From: Azolla caroliniana
Taxonomy: Eukaryota > Polypodiophyta
Assembly (NCBI GenBank): GCA_043228905.1
Contig: JBHGNT010000004.1
Coordinates: 24,676,001-24,740,000 of the forward strand
Direction: 5' to 3'
Length of the DNA stretch: 64,000 bases
Shown here: piece by piece, positions 9,260-20,738 of the stretch
How positions within the stretch are numbered: the first letter of the stretch is position 1
How the letters are laid out: the number at the start of each line of letters is the position of its first letter
The notes under the pieces: model-generated
Databases searched by the model: none
Told to the model about the DNA's origin: nothing
What the model saw: only the letters and a program-made list of their open reading frames with translations
Made by a program: the position numbers and the translations under genes

Positions 9260-11280
9260 AAAAAATTCAACCATTGAACTAAAATGGTTTCATGACATTG
9301 AAATCTTCTCTCTTTATATATACATAATACTTTGGAGTCTTATGCATGCTCACTACCTTGTTGTGATGCAAACTTGCCACTTGGAGTTCATATATAGATG
9401 TCTCTTAATGTCTATATATATTTGTTTGTTTGTGTGTGTGTGTAATTCATGGAGTTCATGGAGTCAAGTCTCCAATAAACAATCAAAATTTGGTGTAAGA
9501 TTCAGGGTATAAACAAGATTCTCAACCAACTCCCAAGTCAAACCACAAGACATATTGCCTAACTATAATTGCTGAGATAATATATTTTGTTATGTTGTTA
9601 GAGTGGGGGTAATGACTCATGAGATATTTGAGATCATGACTCCACTTTGGCCCATGAACAATGGGAAGAAGCAAATTCCTAAACACTCACACTAGTGGAA
9701 ACAATAATGAAATAAATAAGGAGCTCATAGGTAACAAATGCTTAATTAACTAGAGGTAAGAATGTTATAATGAACCCAAATGGTAAAAGTTTTAGGTAAT
9801 GGAAAGGGGGGATACAAAGGGGACTGTAAAAGCTCTTTAATTCCTCGAGGACTACATTTGTACATTTGGAATTATGTTTAGTGACTAATTAAGCATGATC
9901 AATGGATGGGTAAATCCAAAATAATCTTATAATATATAGAAAGATCATTATTAGATATTTGTATATAGCTTAAAAGTGTGTCATTAATTGTATTGCCCAT
10001 TTTCTAATTAAGTTTGTCATTAACTTCTTGATGACAACATTGATCTCCCCATCATTTCTTCAGCTTCTCCCTAATTGAAGCCTTCAAAGAATATTAACAT
10101 TCAGGTAGTTAGATATCATTCCTGTGGTTGGTTGGTTTTCTACTTCATTCAATCGAGTTCTCTAGGTTAATATTCAAGGTTTGCAATATTCTCTTTTCAT
10201 GGGATGAATTCCTATTTTACACTATTTGTAAACTCCATTATTGGGGGGCTTGTACCAAGGGTTTTGTACTTTGGTTGGGTTGTTCATCATTGTTCGTACC
10301 AACATACATGGCCCGTAAAAGTTTGTCAGAACCACACATCCACAACAACACATGCATATAAATATACATTGTCCATAAATACATAGAGAGAGAGGGAAAA
10401 AAAGCGTCAAAGTGTACTTTGGGCAATGTTATGCAAATAATAAATCGTGGTGATGGTGATGATATTTTAACGACCTAGGCTACAAAAAAAATGTAGCGGC
10501 TGTGGGATGTACTATGTTAAATGCAAGGCGAGGAACTTGTGTGACCAGCTCTAAAGGAAACGACCATAAAATGTGGTGATAAAAACGTGGGACTCTTTTT
10601 CGAGTGAGAAATGGCGAGGAGCCCTTGTCTCACGTAGGTATGCTCTTATTAAAGGAAAAGGTGGATCGCTAAACTAAAGTATACCTTTTGTTTTTTTGTT
10701 GTTTAGTGGGTGTTTGTCAATGAAGAAAAGTGACACCTCAAGGAAGAAAGGAAGGATAGAGACGGAGGGAGCGAATGCTCGTAATGATGGCTGCCTCGGA
10801 ATGGATCAAGTGTTGGCATGGGAAGGTCAAGAGAAGTCAATACAATCGACACCAGCCCAACACAAGTGTGGGTTGAGTGGAGTTTCTTTGGGGGGCACTT
10901 GGACCCATATCCGAAAGATGACAAGCGAGTGGGTGCATGAGGACCACATGGGGGATAGGACAGCCATCGAGGAACAAACACACACACAATCTCTCTCTCT
11001 TACTTATTGCATGCTCAAGGTAATTCACGAGAAATTTGATGAGTTGCTAGTGCAGACATGGTAATGTGAGTAACATGCTTAAATTTCCAGTAGGGACGGC
11101 GAGCACATGTATGTAGGCATGCTTTTCACATTGAGAGTTTGTTTTGTGTTTTTTTTACTATAGAGAACTTTAACACCCCTCACCTTCTTCGGGAAGGAGT
11201 CGCAGACACGACAATACATTGGGATGGTCCCATAGGGACAAAATTGGCCCTCATCACGGACGATTAAACATATGTTCTAT
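9260..11280. other. intergenic, no recognisable gene
   Basis: AT-rich sequence with short poly-purine and poly-pyrimidine runs and a short GT tract near 9428-9443. A 122-codon open frame at 10696-11064 has no recognisable domain and no splice partners, so I do not call it a gene. Confidence 0.5.
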
Positions 11281-11291
11281 TCGACACACAC

Positions 11292-11399
<108 letters not shown>

Positions 11400-11825
11400 A
11401 AAACACACAATTATATTAGTAAATGTGTATGAAAAATATTACTTACAATGGGTGTCACAATGGAGTATTCTCTCTCTCTCTCTCTCTAGTTTGGTGTTAT
11501 TATATAGGCCATTTCTATCTCTTAAAAGAGATAAGTTCATCCACTTCTATATGTTAGTAGCCCATCTACCTCACCGAATGTACAAAGAGTAAAAGACAAA
11601 GGAAAGGAGGGAGGGGGGTCATGAGTTCGAATCCCACATCTGACACATCCATAGCCTTACTTATACTATTTTAGTCTCTTATAGAATCCAAAAATGTTAC
11701 TATTCTCGTGACCCTTCGAATTTTCTCATCAGCTGATCCCCCCCCTCATCTTTTCCCTAATTTAATTTGGATCCTTATACTGTATACATTTTCTTAATCT
11801 TAATCCCTCATCTGAAATACATCCA
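11400..11825. other. intergenic with a SINE-tail-like B box
   Basis: GAGTTCGAATCCC at about 11621-11633 matches a pol III B box, as in the 3' part of a tRNA-derived SINE head, but no convincing A box was found upstream. Otherwise I see nothing. Confidence 0.3.
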
Positions 11826-11829
11826 GCCC

Positions 11830-12640
11830 TTCCTTCCGATCAGAATCAGCATCAATCGAATCATCCAAACCCTAATTTCAATCAATCGGAATCCGAATCA
11901 ATCTAATCATCCAGAGTGCTGAACCGTCAGAGTCAGAATCAGAGTCGATCTAATAATATTGACCTTCACATCAGATCGGCTCAGAATCGACCTAATTATT
12001 CAAATATTTTGGAATTTAGATCCATAGAATCATCCTGGAATTGGGATCAGAATCGGCCTACTCATCTGAACCGTCAGAATCAGAATCCATTCAATCATCT
12101 GGAGTTTGGACATTCAGATCGGGCTCAGAATGGTATGCAAAGTGAATGTAATTACAGATCTAAATATGGTGAAACACTACTTAACAGATTAAGATGTAAC
12201 TACACAGCTAATTAGTCCAATCACAGAGAAACTAATCTCTTATAAATTAAATACTGCCTTATCGGGGCAGATTAATTATATCATTAAAGTTAATTGTTTG
12301 GCATGATTCTCTCCTAATCTGGGAAGATTCCAATAGTAATTAGTTTGTATGATTCTCTTCTAATCTGTAAAGAATCCAATCATTATTTGCATAATCTCTT
12401 CCTAATCTGGAAGAAATCTCAAATAATAAATTATTTCTTAATCTGGGAAGATTCCAATAATCATTTGCATAATTCTTTCCTAATCCAGGAAGATTCCATA
12501 ATTATTTTCATAATTGTTGATTTCCTGGTCTGGGGAAGAAGATTCCAATAACTATTTTGGACGATTCTTTTCTAAGCTGGGAAGATTCCCTAAGCTCAGA
12601 ATTATCCTAATCTGGAAAGATTCATGGTTGTTTTATAATA
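11830..12640. repeat. two degenerate tandem-repeat tracts upstream of the HLH gene
   Basis: From about 11830 to 12130, motifs close to CAGAATCGACCTAATCATC recur irregularly. From about 12300 to 12640, a unit of about 45-50 bp containing CCTAATCTGGGAAGATTCCAAT followed by ATTTGCATAATT recurs about eight times with drift. Both lie within about 1 kb of the start codon at 12860, so they may overlap its promoter or leader. Confidence 0.7.
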
Positions 12641-12859
12641 TGCGAAGATAAGGTTTTTCTTTCTTCTAAACCTGATTAATATTGATCTAATCTGGGCAAA
12701 TTAATTATGGCGCTATTTATCCTAACCAGGCGGAGGGTTTCAGGCCAGGGCGGAGATTCCGTCATCCCTATCGAGCTTGTTCGTAGATAGTGAGGGATTG
12801 GATTTAATGGTTAGTGGCTGGATTAGTGATTAGGATTTGCGATATCATCAATTATTATA

Positions 12860-15160
12860 ATGGCGGTGGCAAAAGATTTTGTGGAGGAGGGGCATTATGA
12901 TAATATGCATAGAGATCATGCAGACAATGACAATGATGGTGTCCAAATTGATGATGATAATGACCATGTAATTAACTCGCCCAATGTTGTGACTGGTGGT
13001 ATTAGTAACACATCAACACCATTTACTTCACCATTGGCACCATTAGTGTTATCATCAACAAATCATTTGATTACTCCTAATCATATGACAATCAAGAAAT
13101 TGTCCCAAGATCTAAGTCTTCGACCTAGACCTCTCCCTCGACCCCGCAGACCACTTAGCCGCGAAGCGAAGATGCTTCTTAAACAGGCGAGCCGATCCTT
13201 AATGAAGAGATGCAATTCTTCAGTAAATGTGACCAGGAAATCCTCGCGGGCAGCAGCAATAATCAGTGATAACTTCGGCATGGATCAAAGCGCAATTAGT
13301 AAAGGAGATGATGATCGTGAAAGAGATCAGACTCGGATTGATGAGAACAGTTGCTGCGATGCAATTGTGACTGACAGTGATTTAGATGAGCTAAGTGTCA
13401 TAATTGATGAACATGAAGATCGGTCAGTTTTACTGGAGGAGCTTCAATCGTTGCGTGGCATAATTCCTACGACTTCGCAAGTCTTTGGAGACATTGATTC
13501 ACATGTAATTAACTCTTTTTCTTTATTAAAATCCACATTAGTCAGCAAGTAGTAGGATTGCTAATTATGTTCATTAATCGAATCGAGATGCATAATTTGA
13601 AAGTCATTAAATATGTGAGCATCTAAATTACATTTAGACAAATTGTTTTGTTTTGGCAGCCATGCATCATTAGAGATGCATTGGGCTACTTGCAACTCCT
13701 TAAGCGAGAAATCAAAGATCTGAATGAAAGTGTTACGAAGTCAATGATGGGATCCAACACTCTAGATGCCAAGGTATAATTTGATCCTCCTTCCTCCCGA
13801 TTCTCGATTCTCTATTCAGCGTGAATCAATCGTGCTAATTAGCCCCAACAATTTTTATTACTAGTCCCAATTAATTACCTTCCAATTCTCAAACTCAGCG
13901 TGAATCAATCATGCTAATTAGCCCCAACGATTGTTAATAATTACTAGTCCCCGACTAATTACCTTCCAATTCTCTACTCCACGTGAATCAATCGTGCTAA
14001 TTAGCCGGAACTATTGTTACTAGTCCTCACTAATTTACCTTACAATTTCGCAAACCATAAATAGGTGGATGTGCATATGTATGGACATAGGCTCGATATA
14101 CGGGTTTCATGTCGTAAGAAGGCGGGCTTGCTAGCCGATATCATAAACATGTTGGAATCGTTGGGGCTTCTCTTCGACGAGGTGAATGCTTCTTGTCACG
14201 ATCGGTTGTTGCTCAAGGCGTCGAGTGCCCAGGTAAAACTCAATAATCCAACCAAACTTAACCACTATAGTTTTTCTCTCTAGTCCTGCCCTAAACTTAG
14301 TTCAACCTCATCATGTATATAGATCAGATCAGAAGTAGTGTAAGAAATCAAGTAATAACACAAGAGATAGGAAGAAGATAACAAGGAGAGAGAGAGAGAG
14401 AGAGAGATCAAGAAACTAACAATTGTATTTCTCACACCGCATGAATAGTGGTTACTAAGGTGTTGATGATCAATATGTATCTGTTTAATTATAGATATCT
14501 ATGGTTAGTTATAGCCTAAGTTTGCCCCTAATTTGCCTTCCTAATGATCACAAGTAAATCATTAGGTTTGGAGGTGTTGATGATCATATACTAATTATAG
14601 ATGTTTATATACTTATAGCCTGAGTTTGCCCTAGGTTGCCTTTCTAATTACATGCATAACCTCCCCCCCAAATGTGTATCTATGGGTTTGTATGTACCAC
14701 CAAATCTTACATATATTTGAGAGTGCCATAAGTGTATTGTGATATTAGAAACCACAACTTGCTATTTACATCCATTTAAATGTTCCTTGACTCATTTGTG
14801 TTCATCGTACATATGACAATCATGCGAACAAGTTTTGCAAGACCTTGTTTTTTCCATCTTGTTTAAATGCTCCTTGACTCATTTGTGTTCGTTGCGCACA
14901 TGACAATCATGGGAACAAGGTTCATAGTATGGTAAGGGGAGCAATATTTCTTTGTAATGATCGTATATTTAGCGTATGCATATATAATACTCTCTCTATG
15001 ATTAAGATCGTTTGACATTAAATGTGTATGTTGTCGGCGAGTGGGTTGTTGTTTTTACTCTTTGATAACATTTTCTTATTCATGTGATCAGCAAGAACTT
15101 CACCTCATGGACACAGAAGCAATTAGGAGAGCTATTTGGATGACTATACAAAAGAATTGA
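12860..15160 (+). CDS. atypical HLH protein with C-terminal ACT-like domain (4 exons)
   Basis: Exons 12860-13504, 13660-13773, 14065-14232 and 15092-15160, all joined in phase 0 with GT-AG introns, encode 331 residues. Residues about 191-240 resemble the HLH part of plant bHLH proteins of the bHLH35/ICE/AMS type: helix 1 and loop EELQSLRGIIPTT, helix 2 CIIRDALGYLQLLKREIKDL. Residues 254-309 (VDVHMYGHRLDIRVSC … KAGLLADIINMLESLGL) match the ACT-like dimerisation region that often follows them. The basic H-E-R DNA-contact residues expected before helix 1 are replaced by an acidic stretch, so direct E-box binding is unlikely; by inference it may act as a dimerisation partner in the nucleus. The N-terminus is Asp/Asn-rich and then Arg/Pro-rich (DLSLRPRPLPRPRRPLSR). 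The start codon lies in AATGGCG context. Subfamily is uncertain, and a decaying paralogue cannot be excluded. Confidence 0.75.
13800..14041. repeat. three tandem copies of about 80 bp forming intron 2 of the HLH gene
   Basis: GTGAATCAATCGTGCTAATT and close variants occur at 13821, 13900 and 13983 (spacings 79 and 83 bp), each followed by a TTACTAGTC-like and a TTACCTT-like end. The three copies fill almost the whole 291-bp intron (13774-14064). Confidence 0.9.
14386..14930. repeat. GA tract and two tandem duplications in intron 3 of the HLH gene
   Basis: A GA run lies at 14386-14407. A segment with GGTGTTGATGATCA … TAGCCTAAGTTTGCC … occurs at about 14459-14545 and again at about 14572-14648. 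A second pair with CTTGACTCATTTGTGTTC … ATGACAATCATG lies at about 14783-14835 and 14873-14915. All are inside the 859-bp intron 14233-15091. Confidence 0.85.
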
Positions 15161-17080
15161 ATTGACACTTTAACAAAGCTGAGAGATAAACGTTAGTGTT
15201 TTTTCAAGATCCAACCATGTCATACCGCTTAATATGGGCATGACTTGTCTTTGCTTATTGTGGTTCATTTGATATTAGACAACTAAGCACCAAGCTCAGA
15301 ACTCTTGAAAGTGCCAAAATAGAACAAAATTCTCGGCATTAACTTATTATAACCTAATATGTTCATAATTTATCACAATCAATATTCATAATAATGATTT
15401 AAGTGCTACTTATGGACATAGTTGCATTGTTGCTCATTATTTCTTCATTCATTACTCCAAATTCCATCATCCCTCCCCTAAAGGGCAGTCATAAACTTCT
15501 TGTAATAATTTGAATGAATCTAAAGATATATTATTTAGAAACAACTGTGTACCAAATTGTTTTAAGCCCTTTGTAACATTTACCTAAATCTATGATCTCG
15601 TCAATCCTCTTGTGAAGAAACGTACATAATTAGCTCGCAAATAAAGTTTTGTGATGCAACTATCACCTCACGATATTGTTGTCAATGTTTATTTGCACTC
15701 TATCACACTATGGCAAGAAGCAATAATAATACATTAGAAGGAATATTTGCATCCATCATATATTGATTTGAGCTCACTAGCCATCCAAGAATAGATTTCT
15801 AGAGAGAGAGAGAGCAAATTGCTAATGATGTAATCAAGCTAGCAATTTGCATTATGTCAGCATTGACCAATTACACTAGCTAAAGGTCTAACTACATCGA
15901 TGCAAGTAACGAAAATACAGCATCAAGTATTGCCTACCGTTGAGGTACTGAAGATCATTTCCTTACATTTATTGAGGATAATAGGAAGACCATGTGATCA
16001 TATTCTCACATGTAATGGATGCACTAGGGAACCAAATTTGTGAGGTCGACATATATGAATAGGGTACTCAATGAGTTCACTTCATATCTCCTATCAAGAT
16101 ACGTATTAATTAAACTATTTTAATCAATTGTTGATCTTCCCACTAATGATGTTATTGATAAGTGCATCGTACATATTTCATGAATAGGTCACCCATGTGC
16201 CAAATTGTGGTGTGCTTTTACTTGAATCATGATTAGTGCAAGCTAAATTCAATAAAGCTACTTATCCAAAAAAATTATAATAAAATAAGGAAAATTGAGG
16301 GAAAAGTATATCACATTGCAAGGGTAGCTTTGATTTTGTCACACATGTGTTTGATATTTTCTATTATAAATAGCACTGGATTTCTAAGGCTTTTATTGTG
16401 ATTTCGTTATCGTTTACAACAACCGACTTCGATGTATGGTATTTATATAAAGAGGAATCTTTTAGCCTTTGGTTTGTAAGTTGCAATACCTATCAAAGTG
16501 AATATAGCCCTTTATAAAAGAAAACTACAATAATATACAATGTCCTTCATAAAGGATGTCAAAAAGAAATTGAGCAAAATGTTATATCCCACATGTGGAT
16601 TAGGAATTAGGATATTATTTAGCAATGAAAATATGCATTGTCTAAAGAATACTTACTAAGATATGTGGAAAAGTGCCGATTTATAAGTTTCTACATGTAG
16701 CATCATGATGTTGTGACAACATACATCCCCCCTATGACAACATGCCAATAATAGAGTTCCTAATCAACTTTGCCACCATCGATCAATGTACGGATGGCTA
16801 TGTGCGTCACATAGTTGTTTGCATTAAGCATATAGGGGAGTTAGAATGTCCCATTAGGATTGGATAAAAAGGTTGTCAATCCCAAACCATGCATTGTGTT
16901 TTAATTTTCTCAAACTAGCTTAACATGTGTGTATGTGTGAAAACCCCGAAAGAAACTAGAAGATAAAATCAAAACTCAAAGTGAGTTTTTGAACCTTATA
17001 AAAATGTATAGTTTTGATGCATTGAAGATATAACTTAAGGTCATTAAATCCACATATTAGATTTACCCAATGACAGCTAT
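15161..17080. other. intergenic, no gene seen
   Basis: AT-rich spacer downstream of the HLH gene. I found no open frame of substance, no domain and no structured repeat here, apart from a short GA run near 15802-15813. Confidence 0.5.
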
Positions 17081-17731
17081 GGGCCCGGGTTCGGTTCAGT
17101 TTCTTTGCCTTGAAACCGAACAAAACCATTTATATAAAATAAAAACCAAAGCAAGCTGTTTATGAACTCTCAAGTCGTTTAAACCAAACCATTCAAGAAA
17201 AGGTAAACCAAATCGTTCAAACCAAAACTGTTCAGGGAAAAGTTAAAACCAAAATAATCATTTAATAAACATTACTTCGCATTAATTAGCAAGCAGAATA
17301 CAACTAGATATTTAACATCACCTCACTGCATGAGAGCTTTTGTCGCTGAAAAACAAACTTAGAGTGCCTGGTCCAAATGTCCTAGATCAATATGCACGCC
17401 ACCATAAGCCATTTAAGTCAAACTAATTAAAAAACTAAATTAACAAAAATACATTAGATTAAATAAGGATTTATGTTGAGCTAATTAAATCAATAAAAAA
17501 ATATTAGTCGAATCATTAAACTAAATAAGTATTTAAGTTAAATTAAACCATTAAATTAATGAACCATCAAGGAAAAAATATTTAACCAAACCCATAAACC
17601 CGAGTTTTTATAACCAAACCGAACCATTTATTAACAATCCAAACCAAACGAAACCATTTAATTATTTTGGAACCAATATACCATCAAACCATGATTTAAA
17701 GGTTCTTTTCTGTTTGAGCCGAAACCAAGTC
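17081..17731. mobile_element. non-autonomous inverted-repeat DNA element (copy 2)
   Basis: A relative of the 8486-8951 element. The left end AGCTATGGGCCCGGGTTCGG mirrors the reverse complement of the right end (AGTTATAGACTTGGTTTCGG). Near-identical direct repeats ACCCAATGAC and ACCCAATGGC flank it (about 17067 and 17740). A 9-10 bp target duplication would fit Mutator-type better than hAT (8 bp). An extra segment of about 145 bp at about 17264-17410 interrupts the similarity to copy 1. Confidence 0.65.
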
Positions 17732-17744
17732 TATAACTACCCAA

Positions 17745-18802
17745 TGGCATAGAGTTTAATCTTAAGAGATAGTGATTCTATCCCCTTTCCTATTAATACA
17801 ATCAATATGCATCGATGAACTAAAAAGAGGCATGGATCCAAATATTCTTGAATGGGTTAACCTTGTGAATTATGACGAATCCATATGTAGGGAAAGGCAA
17901 CATGTGACGTTTATCAAATGATTGTGAAAGTTGAACCCCATGCTCTCTTAAGAGTTTGAGGGGTTAAGAGTTTGAATTGGCTTGTCCCGCTTGTGCACAT
18001 TATGACCTATGGGGCAAAATACATTTAAACATTTCCAAAGAATATGTGTAGAAATTAGTCACGCTTGATATTCAAGAATTTTACTAGGGAATGTTGCAAT
18101 CAAGTGTGCACATTTTGATGGAGAGAAGAATTTGTGTTGGAGTGGATTGGACTGACAATGTGTGGAAAGAAAACTCAAACATTGTTGAAGGTAGCACATT
18201 ATATCAAAGTGTTATACTCAAACTTCCAAACTTGTTCATGGCAAAATATCCATAGTCAATAATTCTCCTCAATTATGCCCTAATGTCTAGTCTCACATGA
18301 AATATATAATGTGAGCTAAGTAATATGGAAGCAAAGGTATGGATTGTGGTTAAAGGAATAGGCTCTAACATGTATTTTCGCATATTATGTGTTTTGTAAT
18401 TTGGTGTCCAACATTTGTAGTTTCATATTTGAGATGTGAGCATTGACATGTTGCACCCACCATTAACATTGGTATTGCAAAAATAAACTCATTCACAAAG
18501 GAATTTGTCGATGCATCAAGAAGCAAATGCGATACATCCTATTTTCCAAACCATTTATTTATATCTTGCATCCATTTGAAACCCAAAAATTTGCTCCTAT
18601 ATGTCTCTTGAATCTTTTTGCTTGCTTCCTGTGCAATTATAGGAAGTTTGTGCAAGATTTTATTTTTTTAAACGATCAATAATCATATACTCAACAACAA
18701 TTTTCATGCCCATGATCTTAATGGGACCAATCTTAAGAAGGAAGAGAATTTAATCATTTGTAGCTTGACTCGAAGAAACTTCATAAGGAAGTGCTTTAGG
18801 AT

Positions 18803-18805
<3 letters not shown>
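17745..18805. other. intergenic, no gene seen
   Basis: AT-rich spacer without recognisable domain or repeat, ending at the first of two CT tracts. Confidence 0.5.
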
Positions 18806-18806
<1 letters not shown>

Positions 18807-18847
<41 letters not shown>

Positions 18848-18938
18848 ATTAGCTTACCCTAGTGGTAAGTCGATAACACTACAAGCATTGTGTCTTGGGT
18901 TCAAAACCCAATTTCCTCACCTCTCTATTATATACTTC

Positions 18939-18977
<39 letters not shown>
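18807..18977 (+). mobile_element. tRNA-derived SINE-like head between two (CT)n tracts
   Basis: A segment of about 95 bp is bracketed by CT runs at 18807-18844 and 18941-18977. It contains an A-box-like TACCCTAGTGGTAAG (18855-18869) and a B-box GGGTTCAAAACCC (18897-18909), the classic pol III layout of plant SINEs. Whether the two CT tracts were one target, or one of them is a tail, cannot be decided here. Confidence 0.5.
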
Positions 18978-18979
<2 letters not shown>

Positions 18980-19122
18980 AGTGGACTTAATGATTCACTT
19001 GATAATTCAACCCCATAGAAAAACATCAATGTTGTAAAAATGTCAAAGAGATATTTTTTGAGAACTCAATATTTACTTTGTTTACCATTGCATATATTCT
19101 CAAATGCACAACAAGCAATCCA

Positions 19123-19490
19123 TTAGAGAGGTGGGTAGCGTATATTGTACATAATGTATAGTTTATACTTATTTTGAGTCTTCACAAGCATAACCTTTGA
19201 TTTGGGGCTATAACACAACTTTCTATGCAATAAAAACTTTTCAACATACTCTAAAGTATTTGCGAAAAAACACCACATAAAATTCCCAATTGTAACTTCT
19301 TCAATGCCTCCTTGCTTTACAAACCCATGAACCATTTGCCCTAATTCATCAATGCATAAAACATAAGGATTTGGTGAGAGTTGGCATCCTTGCTTAATGC
19401 CCATAATGTTGGTGAAAAAATCAGAATTCTATCTCCCATATGCACATGACATGTCACCTTTTCATAGATTTGATTCGTAAACATGTCACC
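19123..19490 (-). pseudogene. LINE reverse transcriptase relic
   Basis: On the minus strand, read from 19490 downwards, the sequence gives YEKVTCHVHMGD, then GIKQGCQLSPNPYVLCIDEL and a degraded catalytic region (CFFANTLEYVEKF in place of FADD). This matches the RT core of plant non-LTR retrotransposons. The copia element starts about 30 bp beyond its 5' limit, so the LINE may have been the insertion target. Confidence 0.7.
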
Positions 19491-19519
19491 TTTTAGGGGT
19501 CGTGAGATTGGGCACAAAC

Positions 19520-19818
19520 TATTGGCATAAAAGGCTGACTCCTTCCAAATTGTATCGTAGTGTGAACTCGTCCAACAAAGTTAGGGCTTAGTATATAAGC
19601 AATAACCTAACGGTGTAAAAGAGAGAGAACTTCTTGATCATTGTGTATAGCGATCTCAGAGTGAGAGAGAACAAATGCAATAACAAAGCTTCCATTAAAG
19701 CTTAAACCGTGTCTATCTTCTGTTGTATCTTCTTGCCTCCATTTTGTGTAGTTTGCCAAACACATACGACATGTCCTCACATACACACACATACGTTTCC
19801 GCGCATATTCGATCAACA
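19520..19818 (+). repeat. 5' LTR of the copia element
   Basis: It runs from TATTGGCATAAAAGGC to ATTCGATCAACA and matches the 3' LTR along its length with scattered substitutions. Its first bases (TATTGGCA) differ from the TGTTAACA of the 3' LTR, so the terminal TG is mutated here. Confidence 0.88.
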
Positions 19819-19917
19819 ACTGGTATCATAGCAACTTGCGGTTCGGCAAAAACAAACAACAGAAAAAGCTGAAAGGAAAAAGACTAGGTTAGTAAAATCT
19901 CACTTTCAAAGGCGAAC

Positions 19918-20730
19918 ATGGCTTCAACATTTGGAACAGGAGTCGAAATCAGAAAATTCGATGGCAAAAACTTTGCCCTATGGAAGGAGTTGATGTGGGA
20001 CGTGTTGATCATCATAAGACAAGTCGAAGCCATTCGACACAGTGAAAAACCTGCCTTGATGACAACCGAAGAGTGGAGATCTACAAACGAAATTGCACGC
20101 TCCACCATCTGAATGCATCTGGCTGAAAACATCTACGTCAGCATGGCAAAAGAGACGACAACATTCTCATTGTGGGAGAAGCTACAAGCCGCGTACGAGA
20201 AAAAATCATCATCTTCAAAACAGATTTTGATCAAACAATTGTTCAACATGAAGATGAGAGACCAATCCGGCTACCTCCCACATCAACACCTTCATCCGGG
20301 TGTTGTTAGAACTCTCCTCACAAGGGATCAACTTCGAAGAAGAAGTCAAAGCTCATGCCCTCCAATCGAGCTTGCCGACGAGTTGGGAGGTATTCTGCAC
20401 GACATACGCCAATAGCCGACCAATCCTAAATCAGGATGAGACGATCGACCAAGTCCTCATCGACGACATTCGGCAAAAATTGATGGGACTCACCATCGTC
20501 GAATCGGTAGAAGCCTACCACTCGACTGAGTCGATCAAGAGAACAAGCCGACAAAGTCGGTCGACACCATAGTTGATCGAAAACGAGGGGAGACCGACAA
20601 CGGTCGAAGTCGAGAACAGGCCGATCAGGCGAATTCTGCACACATTGCAAAAAAGTTGGCCACAATGTTTCCAATTGTTGGTCGATCAAGAGGAAAGAGA
20701 GTGGTCGACGATCTGACCGGAATCGAGGAC
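19918..20730 (+). pseudogene. copia gag relic
   Basis: It begins MASTFGTGVEIRKFDGKNFA 99 bp after the LTR, the usual copia gag start, with a stop at 20110-20112. It continues as a capsid-like region (FSLWEKLQAAYEKKSSSSKQ) and then shifts frame near 20270-20300. A CCHC-like knuckle region (FCTHCKKVGHN…) is visible at about 20632-20670 in another frame. Confidence 0.82.
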
Positions 20731-20738
20731 GACCCGAC

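Noticed and set aside
10696-11064. 122-codon frame as a small gene
   Set aside because: No recognisable domain, no homologue I know and overlapping opposite-strand frames; kept as unexplained.
11604-11640. tRNA gene
   Set aside because: Only a B-box-like sequence is present; no A box, acceptor stem or anticodon arm can be built around it.
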